A stretch of 64,000 nucleotides of DNA from Lyngbya sp. CCAP 1446/10. GTDB taxonomy: Bacteria; Cyanobacteriota; Cyanobacteriia; Cyanobacteriales; Microcoleaceae. The notes under the pieces are model-generated. The model worked only from the letters and a program-made list of their open reading frames with translations. It was not told the origin of the DNA and did not search any database. The position numbers were made by a program, and so were the translations under genes. The stretch lies in contig NZ_JAIGNI010000002.1 in assembly GCF_026130175.1 (NCBI RefSeq), positions 124,001 to 188,000 on the forward strand, written 5' to 3'. Below, in pieces: positions 26,425-34,381 of the stretch; position 1 is the stretch's first letter; each line of letters opens with the position of its first letter.

Positions 26425-26767
26425 TCCCGGAGAAGTCTGGTTAGTTTCTTTTCCTTTCAGTGATTTAAGTATCAGTAAACTTAGGCCAGCTTTAGTTGTA
26501 GCTAGACACCGCCAAGAATTAATTATTTTAGGAATTTTCTCGAAAATCCCCCCTGGTAATTTACTTCCAACTTGGGTATTGATTGCAGATACAGATTCAA
26601 ATTTTCCGCAGACTGGTTTGTTGAAAACATCTCTAGTTAGGGCAGATAAAATTACTACTGTTAATGAGTCAGTTTTTGACAAAAAGTTGGGCGAGTTACC
26701 ATCGGATTTGAGCAGATTAGTCAGTTTAGCCTTGAAAGTTTCTCTTAATATTGTTAACGAACTTTAA
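26408..26767 (+). CDS. PemK/MazF-family toxin (endoribonuclease)
   Basis: The start is the ATG giving MSQKPNPGEVWLVSFPFSDL, preceded by GAGGAGG at 26396-26402; a longer frame from 26369 lacks such a site. Family motifs are GEVWLVSFPFSD, LRPALVVARHR, GLLKTSLVRADKITTVNESV and KLGELPSDLSRLVSLALKVS. These toxins cut mRNA at specific short sequences and are neutralised by the partner antitoxin. The pair overlaps by 17 bases, and the next gene begins 24 bases after its stop, so three genes may be co-transcribed. Confidence 0.9.
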   Translation: MSQKPNPGEVWLVSFPFSDLSISKLRPALVVARHRQELIILGIFSKIPPGNLLPTWVLIADTDSNFPQTGLLKTSLVRADKITTVNESVFDKKLGELPSDLSRLVSLALKVSLNIVNEL

Positions 26768-26791
26768 CCATTAACCACTGGAGGAAATTTT

Positions 26792-29700
26792 ATGACGAAA
26801 GCATTACCAGGCAAAAAAAGTGTTTTGGTTCAGATTAGAGATGATGCTAATGCGAAACTTTTTCCGACAAAAGATCAAGCAGATATCCAAGCTGAAACCG
26901 CTCTCTCTATTGCTAACATCAATGCAGATACTGCGATTTCTATTGCCAAGATTAATTCAGAAAACGCTAATAAACAAATAAAACTACAAGAAAATATTTC
27001 TATTCTCCAAGCCTTGCAACATCAAGCCACCCTTGATGTCACAAGGGAACAAGGTGAATCAAACCGAGATTTACAGCAATACCTCGCAGAAATGAATATT
27101 GCTTTTCAAGCTAATGAAGGCACACTTAACCGCGAGTTACAAGATAAATTAGCGCAATTAAATTGGGATTTTCAAGCCAATGAAGGCCAACTCAACCGCG
27201 AACACAGCGCCCAACTAGAAGTATTGCGCGCCGAATTGCAAAAATTCTGCATCGCCGAACAGCGTCAACTCCAACTAGACTTAAAACAGTTAGATTCACT
27301 CCTAGCACGAGAAATTGCTCAGGCAAATCGCGAAACAGCAATTGCCGCCATTGTCAAGCAACAAAACCTACAAAATTCCCCAATTCTCGTCACCGCTGAA
27401 AACATTATTGCCAACATCAACCCTGAAGATACACCCATTTTACGAGTTTTCTTATCACCACCAGTCTTGACTCACGATGCTGCTAAACCAAATCAAAACT
27501 TTCCGGTATCTGAGGAATTTTTAAGCAATTATCTGCGAAACTTCCTAGACAAGTATATCACCGAGGGCCGGCCAGTGCAATTTATGGGCGGTTATTGGCG
27601 GAGTAATGTTTTTCGGGAAGAAGCGGCGGCGGAAAACTTATTTGCAGGTTTGCGGGTAATTCCCACACTCATTTTAGACTCATCCGCCACGCCCGATGAC
27701 TTTTATTTGCGCTTTGGCTTTTGGCATATTAATTTCAAAAAATATCGTTACCAAACCCCAATTCATCAATTACCTTGGGTTGAGGTATTGTATGATTTTG
27801 CTAAAGAACGGGCTGTGAATTGGCAAGGGAAACGACAAGCGTATATTGACTCTGGTAAGCCTGTGGCTGATTTCGATAGCCGTTATGGTGAGGAAACAGT
27901 TCAAGGCTATCAGCAAAATTTACGAATTTCGGAAATTGAACGCGGTGCGCTAGAGGAAGGAGAAGATTTAAGCGAAATTCATCGCCCTTATCATTTGCAC
28001 AAAAATGATTACAATGATTTGGCAGAATTTATCGGAATACTCCATGCTGTATTCGCGGGGTTAATTGTTGATGAATATTGTCTGATGTTTCTGCCTCCCG
28101 ATGAGCGAAAAACACCTTTATTACCGCAGTTTCTCCCAGAAATGTTGGAAAAAATGCCCGCTGAGGAACAGCAGATTATTATAGAAATTGCCGTGGGTTA
28201 TTATCAGGGATTGTATGATAATTTGGCTGAAGAAGAGTCGGCATTAATTCCTGATTTGCGTTTAGATTTAGCTGTATCTCTGTTGAGTTTGGCTGACAAA
28301 CAGTGGGCAGCAGCACAGTTATATTTGTCTGTCCAAGATTGGTTAAAATTGCATGGTTTGCCTATTCCAGAACAAAGTCAGTTATTAAGTGTTTTGGCGG
28401 CAGCTTTAACCATTGATGATTTTCCCTATGTAACCCAGCTAAATCAATGCTTGCAAGGTTTGGGAGCGGATTTACAACTAAGCGTCATTGAGTCTTATTG
28501 GCAACGGGGTTTACAACGGGCAAAAAATGGGGAATATTCCTTGGCAATTGCTGATTTTAATCAAGTTTTACAGTTAGACGATTCTCGCTTTGAGGCGAAT
28601 TTTCAGCGCGGTTTGGCTTACGATCAAATTGGTGAGTATCAGCGAGCGATCGCAGATTTTGACCAGGTATTGCGACTTAATCCCAATGACGCTGATGTTT
28701 ACCACCATCGCGGCTTAGTTTATCAGAAGTTAGGACAGTTAGAACAGGCAGTTAAAGATTTTAATCTGGCCTTGCAACTCAATCCGAGTTTACCGGATGT
28801 ACTGCACATTCGCGATGTGGCTTTGGGTGTATTAGAGAATAGAAAACAGGAAGCAGAAGTAAAAATTCAACGCCGGGAAGCAGAAGAAAGGGAACGTCAA
28901 CAGCGGGAAGCCGAAGCCGAACGTTTGCGCCGGGAGGAAAAAGCGAGTAAAGGTAAAGAATTTACTTTTGAAATCATCACGGTGGATAAGCAGGGGAAAC
29001 CAAGTAGTAAGAAGTCGGGGAAGGCTTATCAAAAAGAGGAAGATTTAGGCAATGGGGTGAAACTGGAAATGGTGCAGATCCCAGCGGGTAGCTTTATGAT
29101 GGGTTCACCGTTGGAAGAAGGTAATGATAATGAACGCCCGCAACATCAGGTCACTTTGGCCCAACCATTTTATATCGGGAAATATGCCATTACCCAAGAA
29201 CAATGGCAAGCGGTGATGGGAAATAACCCTTCTGATTTTAAGGGTGCGAAGCGGCCTGTAGAAAAGGTATCGTGGAATGATGCGGTAAGTTTTTGTCAGA
29301 AGCTATCGGAGAAAACCGGGAAAAACTATCGTTTGCCGAGTGAGGCGGAATGGGAATATGCTTGTCGGGCAGGTACGACTACAGCTTTTCACTTTGGCCC
29401 AACAATTACCCCAGATTTAGTTAATTATGATGGCAATAATCCCTACGGTTCTGCACCCAAAGGACTTTATCGCCAAGAAACAACGCCAGTGGGGAGTTTT
29501 CCGCCGAATGCCTTTGGCTTATACGATATGCACGGGAATGTTTGGGAATGGTGTGCTGATCCTTGGCATGGCAATTATAACGGTGCACCATCTGACGGTA
29601 GTTCGTGGACAACTGGAGGAAGTTATAACCGAGTGCAGCGTGGAGGTTCGTGGGCCTACAATGCGGTCTTTTGCCGTGCTGCCAACCGCAACTACTACTC

Positions 29701-29980
29701 TGCGGGCTACTCGGACGGGCTCAGCGGTTTTCGTGTAGTGGAGGCTTTGGCTCTCCAGCCGGAAGCCGAAGCCGAACGTTTGCGCCGGGAAGCAGAAGAA
29801 AGGGAACGTCAACAGCGGGAAGCGGAAGCCGAACGTTTGCGCCGGGAAGCAGTAGCAATAGTACCTCAACGTAAAGCAGCCGTAGCGGAACCTTTGGACT
29901 GGAAGGAAGAAGATAGCGCAGGGCTGTCTTGCCTGTGTGTAATCTTCTTTGCTTTTTTGCTCTATTTCATTTTCCGGTAG
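26792..29980 (+). CDS. TPR + FGE/C-type-lectin-fold protein, probable DGR variable protein
   Basis: 1062 aa, ribosome site GGAGG at 26780-26784. Residues ~25-210 form a long Gln/Asn/Glu-rich coiled coil with repeated FQANEGxLNRE units. Residues ~210-560 are an unrecognised globular region. Three TPRs occupy ~567-670 and a charged coiled coil (AEAERLRREE, ~683-720) follows. A formylglycine-generating-enzyme-like (FGE-sulfatase, C-type lectin fold) domain spans ~753-985: MVQIPAGSFMMGSPLEEG, YRLPSEAEWEYACRAGTT, YDMHGNVWEWCADPW and the end RGGSWAYNAVFCRAANRN...GFRVV. The catalytic Cys pair of true FGEs is not seen. After it come a repeat of the AEAERLRRE coiled coil and one membrane helix (~1043-1060). 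The GGSW...GFRVV segment is the place where diversity-generating retroelements diversify such proteins, and its codons fit that pattern. It is likely a membrane-anchored ligand-binding protein. Confidence 0.9.
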   Translation: MTKALPGKKSVLVQIRDDANAKLFPTKDQADIQAETALSIANINADTAISIAKINSENANKQIKLQENISILQALQHQATLDVTREQGESNRDLQQYLAEMNIAFQANEGTLNRELQDKLAQLNWDFQANEGQLNREHSAQLEVLRAELQKFCIAEQRQLQLDLKQLDSLLAREIAQANRETAIAAIVKQQNLQNSPILVTAENIIANINPEDTPILRVFLSPPVLTHDAAKPNQNFPVSEEFLSNYLRNFLDKYITEGRPVQFMGGYWRSNVFREEAAAENLFAGLRVIPTLILDSSATPDDFYLRFGFWHINFKKYRYQTPIHQLPWVEVLYDFAKERAVNWQGKRQAYIDSGKPVADFDSRYGEETVQGYQQNLRISEIERGALEEGEDLSEIHRPYHLHKNDYNDLAEFIGILHAVFAGLIVDEYCLMFLPPDERKTPLLPQFLPEMLEKMPAEEQQIIIEIAVGYYQGLYDNLAEEESALIPDLRLDLAVSLLSLADKQWAAAQLYLSVQDWLKLHGLPIPEQSQLLSVLAAALTIDDFPYVTQLNQCLQGLGADLQLSVIESYWQRGLQRAKNGEYSLAIADFNQVLQLDDSRFEANFQRGLAYDQIGEYQRAIADFDQVLRLNPNDADVYHHRGLVYQKLGQLEQAVKDFNLALQLNPSLPDVLHIRDVALGVLENRKQEAEVKIQRREAEERERQQREAEAERLRREEKASKGKEFTFEIITVDKQGKPSSKKSGKAYQKEEDLGNGVKLEMVQIPAGSFMMGSPLEEGNDNERPQHQVTLAQPFYIGKYAITQEQWQAVMGNNPSDFKGAKRPVEKVSWNDAVSFCQKLSEKTGKNYRLPSEAEWEYACRAGTTTAFHFGPTITPDLVNYDGNNPYGSAPKGLYRQETTPVGSFPPNAFGLYDMHGNVWEWCADPWHGNYNGAPSDGSSWTTGGSYNRVQRGGSWAYNAVFCRAANRNYYSAGYSDGLSGFRVVEALALQPEAEAERLRREAEERERQQREAEAERLRREAVAIVPQRKAAVAEPLDWKEEDSAGLSCLCVIFFAFLLYFIFR
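29641..29745 (+). other. Candidate DGR variable region (VR)
   Basis: This segment encodes GGSWAYNAVFCRAANRN followed by YYSAGYSDGLSGFRVV. Positions that in related DGR targets derive from AAC/AAT template codons are here GCC TAC AAT, GTC TTT, AAC TAC TAC TCT, GGC TAC TCG GAC and CTC AGC. Nearly all end in C or T, as expected from adenine-specific substitution of AAY codons. Invariant-type codons (TCG TGG, TGC CGT, AAC CGC, GGT TTT CGT) separate them. No template repeat or reverse transcriptase is in the window, so this is a proposed remote VR. Confidence 0.55.
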
Positions 29981-30425
29981 TGCGTTAGCGCTTTAAAAAA
30001 AATTCAGAAATGATAGCAAATCCGATTAAATAGACATAATTTCGGTAGGGGCGGGTTCACCGAAATTATGTCTATCCATCGACAAACAATAAAAACCCGC
30101 CCCCACCCTACCGAGATGTTAAATAATTGATGGAATATAAGAGTTGTCTGAAGTTATTGGTTGGGTGGGGGCGGGTTTATAGATATTTGGGATGTCAATT
30201 AGAGATTGTTGGTGAACCCGCCCCTACAGGTTTTATTGAAGATTTTACCAATAATTTGACCATCTATGTATGGGGCGAATTAACCGAAATATTTGCCACC
30301 CATCGACAAACGATCAAAACCCGCCCCCACCTCACTATAAACTGCCGGCTTGTATAGATTTTTGCTAAACACGCCCCTATAATATGTTATGTTTTTTTAT
30401 GGCAGTTATACTTAACTAAGAATCT
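29981..30425. repeat. Intergenic inverted-repeat array with GGGGCGGGTT units
   Basis: A perfect 15-bp stem (TAGACATAATTTCGG at 30031-30045, its complement at 30060-30074) carries GTAGGGGCGGGTTCA in its loop. Further copies or inverses of GGGGCGGGTT/AACCCGCCCC lie at about 30092, 30165, 30214 and 30318, two of them preceded by CATCGACAAAC. The 445-bp gap before fmt holds no supported gene; the frame 30127-30357 reads through the repeats. Confidence 0.6.
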
Positions 30426-31436
30426 ATGAAAATTGTTTTTTTTGGCACTCCCGATTTTGCTGTTCCTACTTTGTCCAGTTTGCTGAGTCATCCAGAATTT
30501 GAGGTGGTGGGTGTGGTGACTCAGCCGGACAAGCGCCGGGGAAGGGGCAATAAATTGATGCCTTCACCTATTAAAGATGTGGCTTTAAATCACAGTCTCC
30601 CAGTTTGCCAGCCGCGCCGAATCAAGAAGGATGCGGAAACTATTGCTATGTTGCGGGAAGCGGAGGCTGATGTTTTTGTGGTGGTGGCTTACGGCCAAAT
30701 TCTTTCTCAAGAAATTCTGGATATTCCTAGTTTGGCTTGCGTTAATGTTCACGGTTCAATTTTGCCCAAGTATCGCGGGGCGGCACCGATTCAGCGCTGT
30801 CTTTTTGAGGGGGAAAAGGAGACTGGGATTACTACTATGCTGATGGATGCTGGGATGGATACTGGGGCGATGTTGTTGAAGACTTTTGCTGGTATTTCGC
30901 TGTTGGATAATGCTGATTCTTTGGGGGATAGGTTGGCGGATGTTGGGGCGGATTTGTTGGTGGAAACTTTGATTGGATTGAGGGATGGGAAAATTAAATC
31001 TGTACCTCAAGATGATGCTGAGGCGACTTATGCGCCGATGATTAAAACGGCGGATTTTGTGCTAGATTGGTCGCAAAGTGCGATCGCCCTTCATAATCAA
31101 GTTAGGGGCTTTTTCCCGGATTGTACTACGACTTTTCGCGGTAATTCCCTGAAAGTGATTGCTACTGTACCTGTGGGGCCGGAATATTGGCTGCAAATGC
31201 CGCCGGAGTTGAGGGTTTTGGAACGCGATTGGCCTGTTTTGGCGCAGTTATCGGGCGCAAATGGTGAAGTTGTCAGGGTTGTGAAGGGCTTAGGGGCGAT
31301 CGTCCAAACAGGCAATGGGTTATTATTATTGCGAGAGGTACAGTTGGCGGGGAAAAAAGTGCAGTCTGGGGTGGATTTTGCCAATGGGACTCGGTTGGCG
31401 CTGGGCGAAGTTTTTGGGATGGTTGAAGTTAAGTAA
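30426..31436 (+). CDS. fmt: Methionyl-tRNA formyltransferase
   Basis: 336 aa, full family length. It formylates initiator Met-tRNA using 10-formyl-tetrahydrofolate. The N-terminal Rossmann part starts [18 protein letters not shown]. The catalytic Asn-His-Asp set is visible in [19 protein letters not shown] (~residues 105-123) and [14 protein letters not shown] (~140-153). The basic [14 protein letters not shown] loop that contacts tRNA is present, and the C-terminal OB domain follows (~205-330). It faces the SbcD-like gene convergently, with palindromic repeats between them. Confidence 0.97.
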   Translation: MKIVFFGTPDFAVPTLSSLLSHPEFEVVGVVTQPDKRRGRGNKLMPSPIKDVALNHSLPVCQPRRIKKDAETIAMLREAEADVFVVVAYGQILSQEILDIPSLACVNVHGSILPKYRGAAPIQRCLFEGEKETGITTMLMDAGMDTGAMLLKTFAGISLLDNADSLGDRLADVGADLLVETLIGLRDGKIKSVPQDDAEATYAPMIKTADFVLDWSQSAIALHNQVRGFFPDCTTTFRGNSLKVIATVPVGPEYWLQMPPELRVLERDWPVLAQLSGANGEVVRVVKGLGAIVQTGNGLLLLREVQLAGKKVQSGVDFANGTRLALGEVFGMVEVK

Positions 31437-31447
31437 ATGAGTGGTAT

Positions 31448-31516
31448 GGAGAAACCGGGTTTCTGCGAATAATTTGGGTTTAGTACGAAAAATATAGGAA
31501 GAAACCCGGTTTCTGA
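31448..31516. terminator. Two AGAAACC-GGTTTCT hairpins between convergent genes
   Basis: GAGAAACCGGGTTTCT at 31449-31464 and AGAAACCCGGTTTCT at 31501-31515 are short palindromes in the gap between fmt and the SbcD-like gene. Their location would suit bidirectional termination, but no T-run follows and they belong to the dispersed AACCCGGTT repeat family. Confidence 0.35.
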
Positions 31517-31554
31517 AATTGTGTGTTAGGGATAATTTACCTACCGGATATTAC

Positions 31555-32808
31555 CTAAAATCCGACCACAACTTCCTCCAAAACTTCCTCTTTACCACCC
31601 AACAAACCCTGCGCCGCTTCTAACATACTCTCAGAAAAATCTTTCAAATCTTCCCGACTTGCTAAATAAGTTTTCAAAGCGTCTAAAGGTTCTATACTAT
31701 TATTAGCATTCAATTCTGGCAACCTCGGCCGCGCTAGCTGACTGACTAATTCCGGCTGGATTGTGTAGCTGTGGGCTTCGCCTAGAAGTGCGTGCAATTC
31801 TGCGTTATCTATTAAGTCTAATTGTTCCGATCGCAATTGGTAGATTAATCTCACCACAGCATCTTGGATTTGCTTCTTCCCAATCGCTTTAACTAAGTCA
31901 GCTTGCGGGTTTTCCGATTCAGACACGTTTACCTTGATCGTCAGAAACACTCGCACCGGTAACGCGCAAAATTCCCACTCAGCTTTCCCGCGTTCTAAAT
32001 TAATTAACACAAAACCTTTGTCTTCTTTCTCTTCGCTAAAATCAACTCGTTCGATGCTTCCCGGATAAATTACGGGCGGATTGTTGGATAAATTCAGATT
32101 TTGGTGTTTGTGAACGTGACCGAGTGCTACGTAGTCGAAACAAGGGCGTGTTAGCATGGAAACCGGTATGTTAAAACCTTTACCAACTGCTAAAAAACGT
32201 TCCGCGCCGAGACTTGCTTTATCTGCCATTAAATGCGCTAATAGTACGGTGGGGATTTCGGGGTTGAGGCGGCGGATTTCGCCTTCCATTGCGATCGTCA
32301 GTTTTTCGGTTAATAATTGGTTAACATCGCCCACAGAAAGGCTTTCAGTCTCTGAACGTGTCATTAAGGTCGATCGCGTCAACCAAGGCAGTGTAACCAC
32401 CTGTACGGGGCCATTACGGGTCTGTATGAGGTGAGTTTCCAGGCGATCGCCTACAATAAACTTAGGTATTCCCAAAGTCCGGTAAATCCCCAAACTCGCG
32501 CCGCCCTGTCCCTGAGAATGTTGGTCGTGATTTCCTACTAGCAAAACCGTCGGAATTTGCGCGTCTACTAAGCGACAGAATTGTCGCGCAAAAGCCTCTT
32601 TTACAAACGGTGGCGGCGTTGAATCCGGGAAAGCATCGCCACCGAATATAACTAAATCTACGGGTTCAGAAATTGCTCTGTCCATACATTTACTTAGCGT
32701 CGCTGCGAAGTCTTCCAGCCGCGTATTTAAGCCTGTTTCTGGATTGACTCGGCCGTGGGAAAAGCCGCTTCCCATGTGAATGTCTGAAAGGTGTAAGATT
32801 TTAATCAT
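31555..32808 (-). CDS. sbcD: SbcD-like DNA repair metallophosphoesterase
   Basis: 417 aa, the size of the SbcD nuclease subunit. Metal-binding motifs are all present: LSDIHMG (D-x-H), FGGDAFPDS (GD), LVGNHDQH (GNHD), LLAHLMAD (H) and ALGHVHKHQ (GHxH). The C-terminal ~130 residues are a capping/ATPase-contact region ending in an acidic tail. SbcD works with the SMC-like ATPase SbcC to open hairpins and process double-strand ends. No sbcC is adjacent. Given the many hairpin-forming repeats in this genome, a hairpin nuclease is apt, though this is only context. Confidence 0.88.
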   Translation of the reverse strand: MIKILHLSDIHMGSGFSHGRVNPETGLNTRLEDFAATLSKCMDRAISEPVDLVIFGGDAFPDSTPPPFVKEAFARQFCRLVDAQIPTVLLVGNHDQHSQGQGGASLGIYRTLGIPKFIVGDRLETHLIQTRNGPVQVVTLPWLTRSTLMTRSETESLSVGDVNQLLTEKLTIAMEGEIRRLNPEIPTVLLAHLMADKASLGAERFLAVGKGFNIPVSMLTRPCFDYVALGHVHKHQNLNLSNNPPVIYPGSIERVDFSEEKEDKGFVLINLERGKAEWEFCALPVRVFLTIKVNVSESENPQADLVKAIGKKQIQDAVVRLIYQLRSEQLDLIDNAELHALLGEAHSYTIQPELVSQLARPRLPELNANNSIEPLDALKTYLASREDLKDFSESMLEAAQGLLGGKEEVLEEVVVGF

Positions 32809-32874
32809 TGTTTTCTTTGTGAGTTGTAATTGAGGTTTTTCGTAAGGACTTTAGCCCTCAGTTTACCAAGTATT

Positions 32875-33519
32875 TTATGGGTTTTTAGGTTCTAATTCGA
32901 CGCTGTGTCGATTGGGATTGATGCGTTTATCGATCGCAAAAATTGCCTTTTCTTCCTCCAACCCGATTTCGTGAAACTCTTTAAACAAACATTCTAACTC
33001 AATTTTTGCAATAACAGTTTCCAGCCACTTATCAAAGGAATCGCATTCAATGCTTCTCAAAGGTTCGTTTTTGCAATCAAAACTGATAATTTGTCCGGGA
33101 GTACCGTCAAAACAACCTTTTGTATCCACAACCCGCAGCCACAAATCATCTACTTTCATAAACGGAATCCATGCTTTGTTCCAATATTCTCCGGGCTGCC
33201 ATTCTTGAAAATTAACTTGACTTTGGGTGTCCCAAAATTTTTTCTCCTTCACAATAGATGCCAAAGATAAAATACTTCTGCCGTGTTCAAAAGGCAACAG
33301 CCACTTATTTTCTGAACTCTCATAAGCCGAACCGTTATACCAGCGATAAAAATCATAAAATGTTTCGGGAAGCGATTGTTTGTAACGATTTTTAAATAAG
33401 TCAATTTCCGTTTCTATTGCACCGGAATTTAGCAAATTTTGCGCGTCGGGACAGTAGCGTTTTAAGCTTTGGGCGAAGGTACGAACCAGAGGATTTCGTG
33501 GCTGAAAAAGTTGTTTCAT
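32875..33519 (-). CDS. SMI1/KNR4 family protein
   Basis: 214 aa. The pattern LPETFYDFYRWYNGS, then LLPFEHGRSILSLASIV, EYWNKAWIPFMKVDDLWLRV and GQIISFDCKNEPLRSI fits the SMI1/KNR4 (SUKH) fold: helix, WxxxNG turn, then strands around an IPF motif. Bacterial members commonly serve as immunity proteins against contact-dependent or polymorphic toxins. No toxin gene is adjacent, so the role is unresolved. Confidence 0.82.
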   Translation of the reverse strand: MKQLFQPRNPLVRTFAQSLKRYCPDAQNLLNSGAIETEIDLFKNRYKQSLPETFYDFYRWYNGSAYESSENKWLLPFEHGRSILSLASIVKEKKFWDTQSQVNFQEWQPGEYWNKAWIPFMKVDDLWLRVVDTKGCFDGTPGQIISFDCKNEPLRSIECDSFDKWLETVIAKIELECLFKEFHEIGLEEEKAIFAIDKRINPNRHSVELEPKNP

Positions 33520-33522
33520 ACA

Positions 33523-33589
33523 TCATAATATCATACCGGGGACTTTTTGGTAAATTTGGGCGATCGGGCAGCGAAAATCTATGCTTTTT
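33523..33589 (-). pseudogene. Remnant 3' end of a Uma2 gene
   Basis: Reading the minus strand gives KSIDFRCPIAQIYQKVPGMI, then L and a TGA at 33523-33525. It is almost identical to the C-terminus of the intact Uma2 gene just downstream (SIDFRCPIAQIYQKVPGMIS). The two DNA segments (33531-33588 and 33725-33785) differ at only a few bases. Nothing upstream continues the frame, so this is the tail of a deleted or partly duplicated copy. Confidence 0.85.
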
Positions 33590-33607
33590 AAAGTGAGGAC
33601 TTAATTT

Positions 33608-33676
33608 AGGTTCGTAGTGAGGACTTCAGTCCTTCTTGGGATTCTGAAGAAGGACTAAAGTCCTCACTACGAACCT
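33608..33676. repeat. 30-bp hairpin repeat (TTCGTAGTGAGGACTT family)
   Basis: Arms 33608-33637 and 33647-33676 are inverted copies with one or two mismatches around a 9-nt loop. A single arm of the family lies near 13968-13994. It separates the Uma2 remnant from the intact Uma2 gene. Confidence 0.8.
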
Positions 33677-33719
33677 GGTTTTAAATTTTTGTCAAGTACA
33701 GATGATGTGCTTTCATACT

Positions 33720-34295
33720 TTACGAGATCATGCCGGGGACTTTTTGATAAATTTGGGCGATCGGGCAGCGAAAATCTATACTTTTCAACTCTAACTCATC
33801 TCCTTGTCTGTAAATTTGAGAAGCCCAATTTCCCTCAGCATTGAGTCGAAAACATTCAATTTGGATTTCCGATTGATTGATGAGCACGTATTCCTGCAAA
33901 CTCGATGCAGTTTGATAATCGGCAAATTTATCACCTCTATCAAAACTTGCCGTTGACGGCGACAAGACTTCAATAATCAAAGACGGATGACAAATAAAAT
34001 CGTCGGTTGAATTTATCTCTCTTTCGTCGCAAGTTACCGCTATATCTGGGTAGTAATAGCAATTTGCCTCTTCCAATCGGACTTTTATGTCTAATGCTAA
34101 AACGATGCAGTCAGTACCATCAAGATGATTTCCTAGCCGCCTTACTAAGTTACTAGAAATAACGATATGGGGCTTTTTGGCACCAGTCATTGCATAAACG
34201 TGTCCGCGTCTGTATTCGTGTTTGATCGGACTTACTCGTTCCCCTTCTAGGTACTCTTCTGGTGAAATGTAGAAATTGTTTTTGCTGATAACCAT
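33720..34295 (-). CDS. Uma2 family (DUF820) putative endonuclease
   Basis: The ATG giving MVISKNNFYISPEEYLEGER is chosen because GAGGA lies about 9 bases upstream and homologues begin so; a longer frame runs to 34361. The ~191-aa product has the Uma2 core: SPIKHEYRRGHVYAMTGAKK, KVRLEEANCYYYPDIAVTCD (catalytic Asp) and HPSLIIEVLSPSTASFDRGDK (ExLS). The end is LQEYVLINQSEIQIECFRL. This is the PD-(D/E)XK layout of a family common in cyanobacteria with no established target. Confidence 0.9.
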   Translation of the reverse strand: MVISKNNFYISPEEYLEGERVSPIKHEYRRGHVYAMTGAKKPHIVISSNLVRRLGNHLDGTDCIVLALDIKVRLEEANCYYYPDIAVTCDEREINSTDDFICHPSLIIEVLSPSTASFDRGDKFADYQTASSLQEYVLINQSEIQIECFRLNAEGNWASQIYRQGDELELKSIDFRCPIAQIYQKVPGMIS

Positions 34296-34381
34296 TGATT
34301 TGTCCTCGGCTAATTTTGTGTGATAATATTTGTTTAAATTCGTAGATTTTGGTAGGGACACGGCAATGTGTCCCTACCAAA

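Noticed and set aside
26792-29980. True sulfatase-modifying formylglycine-generating enzyme
   Set aside because: The C-terminal segment lacks the paired active-site cysteines of FGEs, no sulfatase is nearby, and the domain is embedded in a coiled-coil/TPR membrane protein; a binding function fits better.
30127-30357. 76-aa plus-strand frame before fmt
   Set aside because: It runs through the intergenic inverted repeats and has no homology signal.
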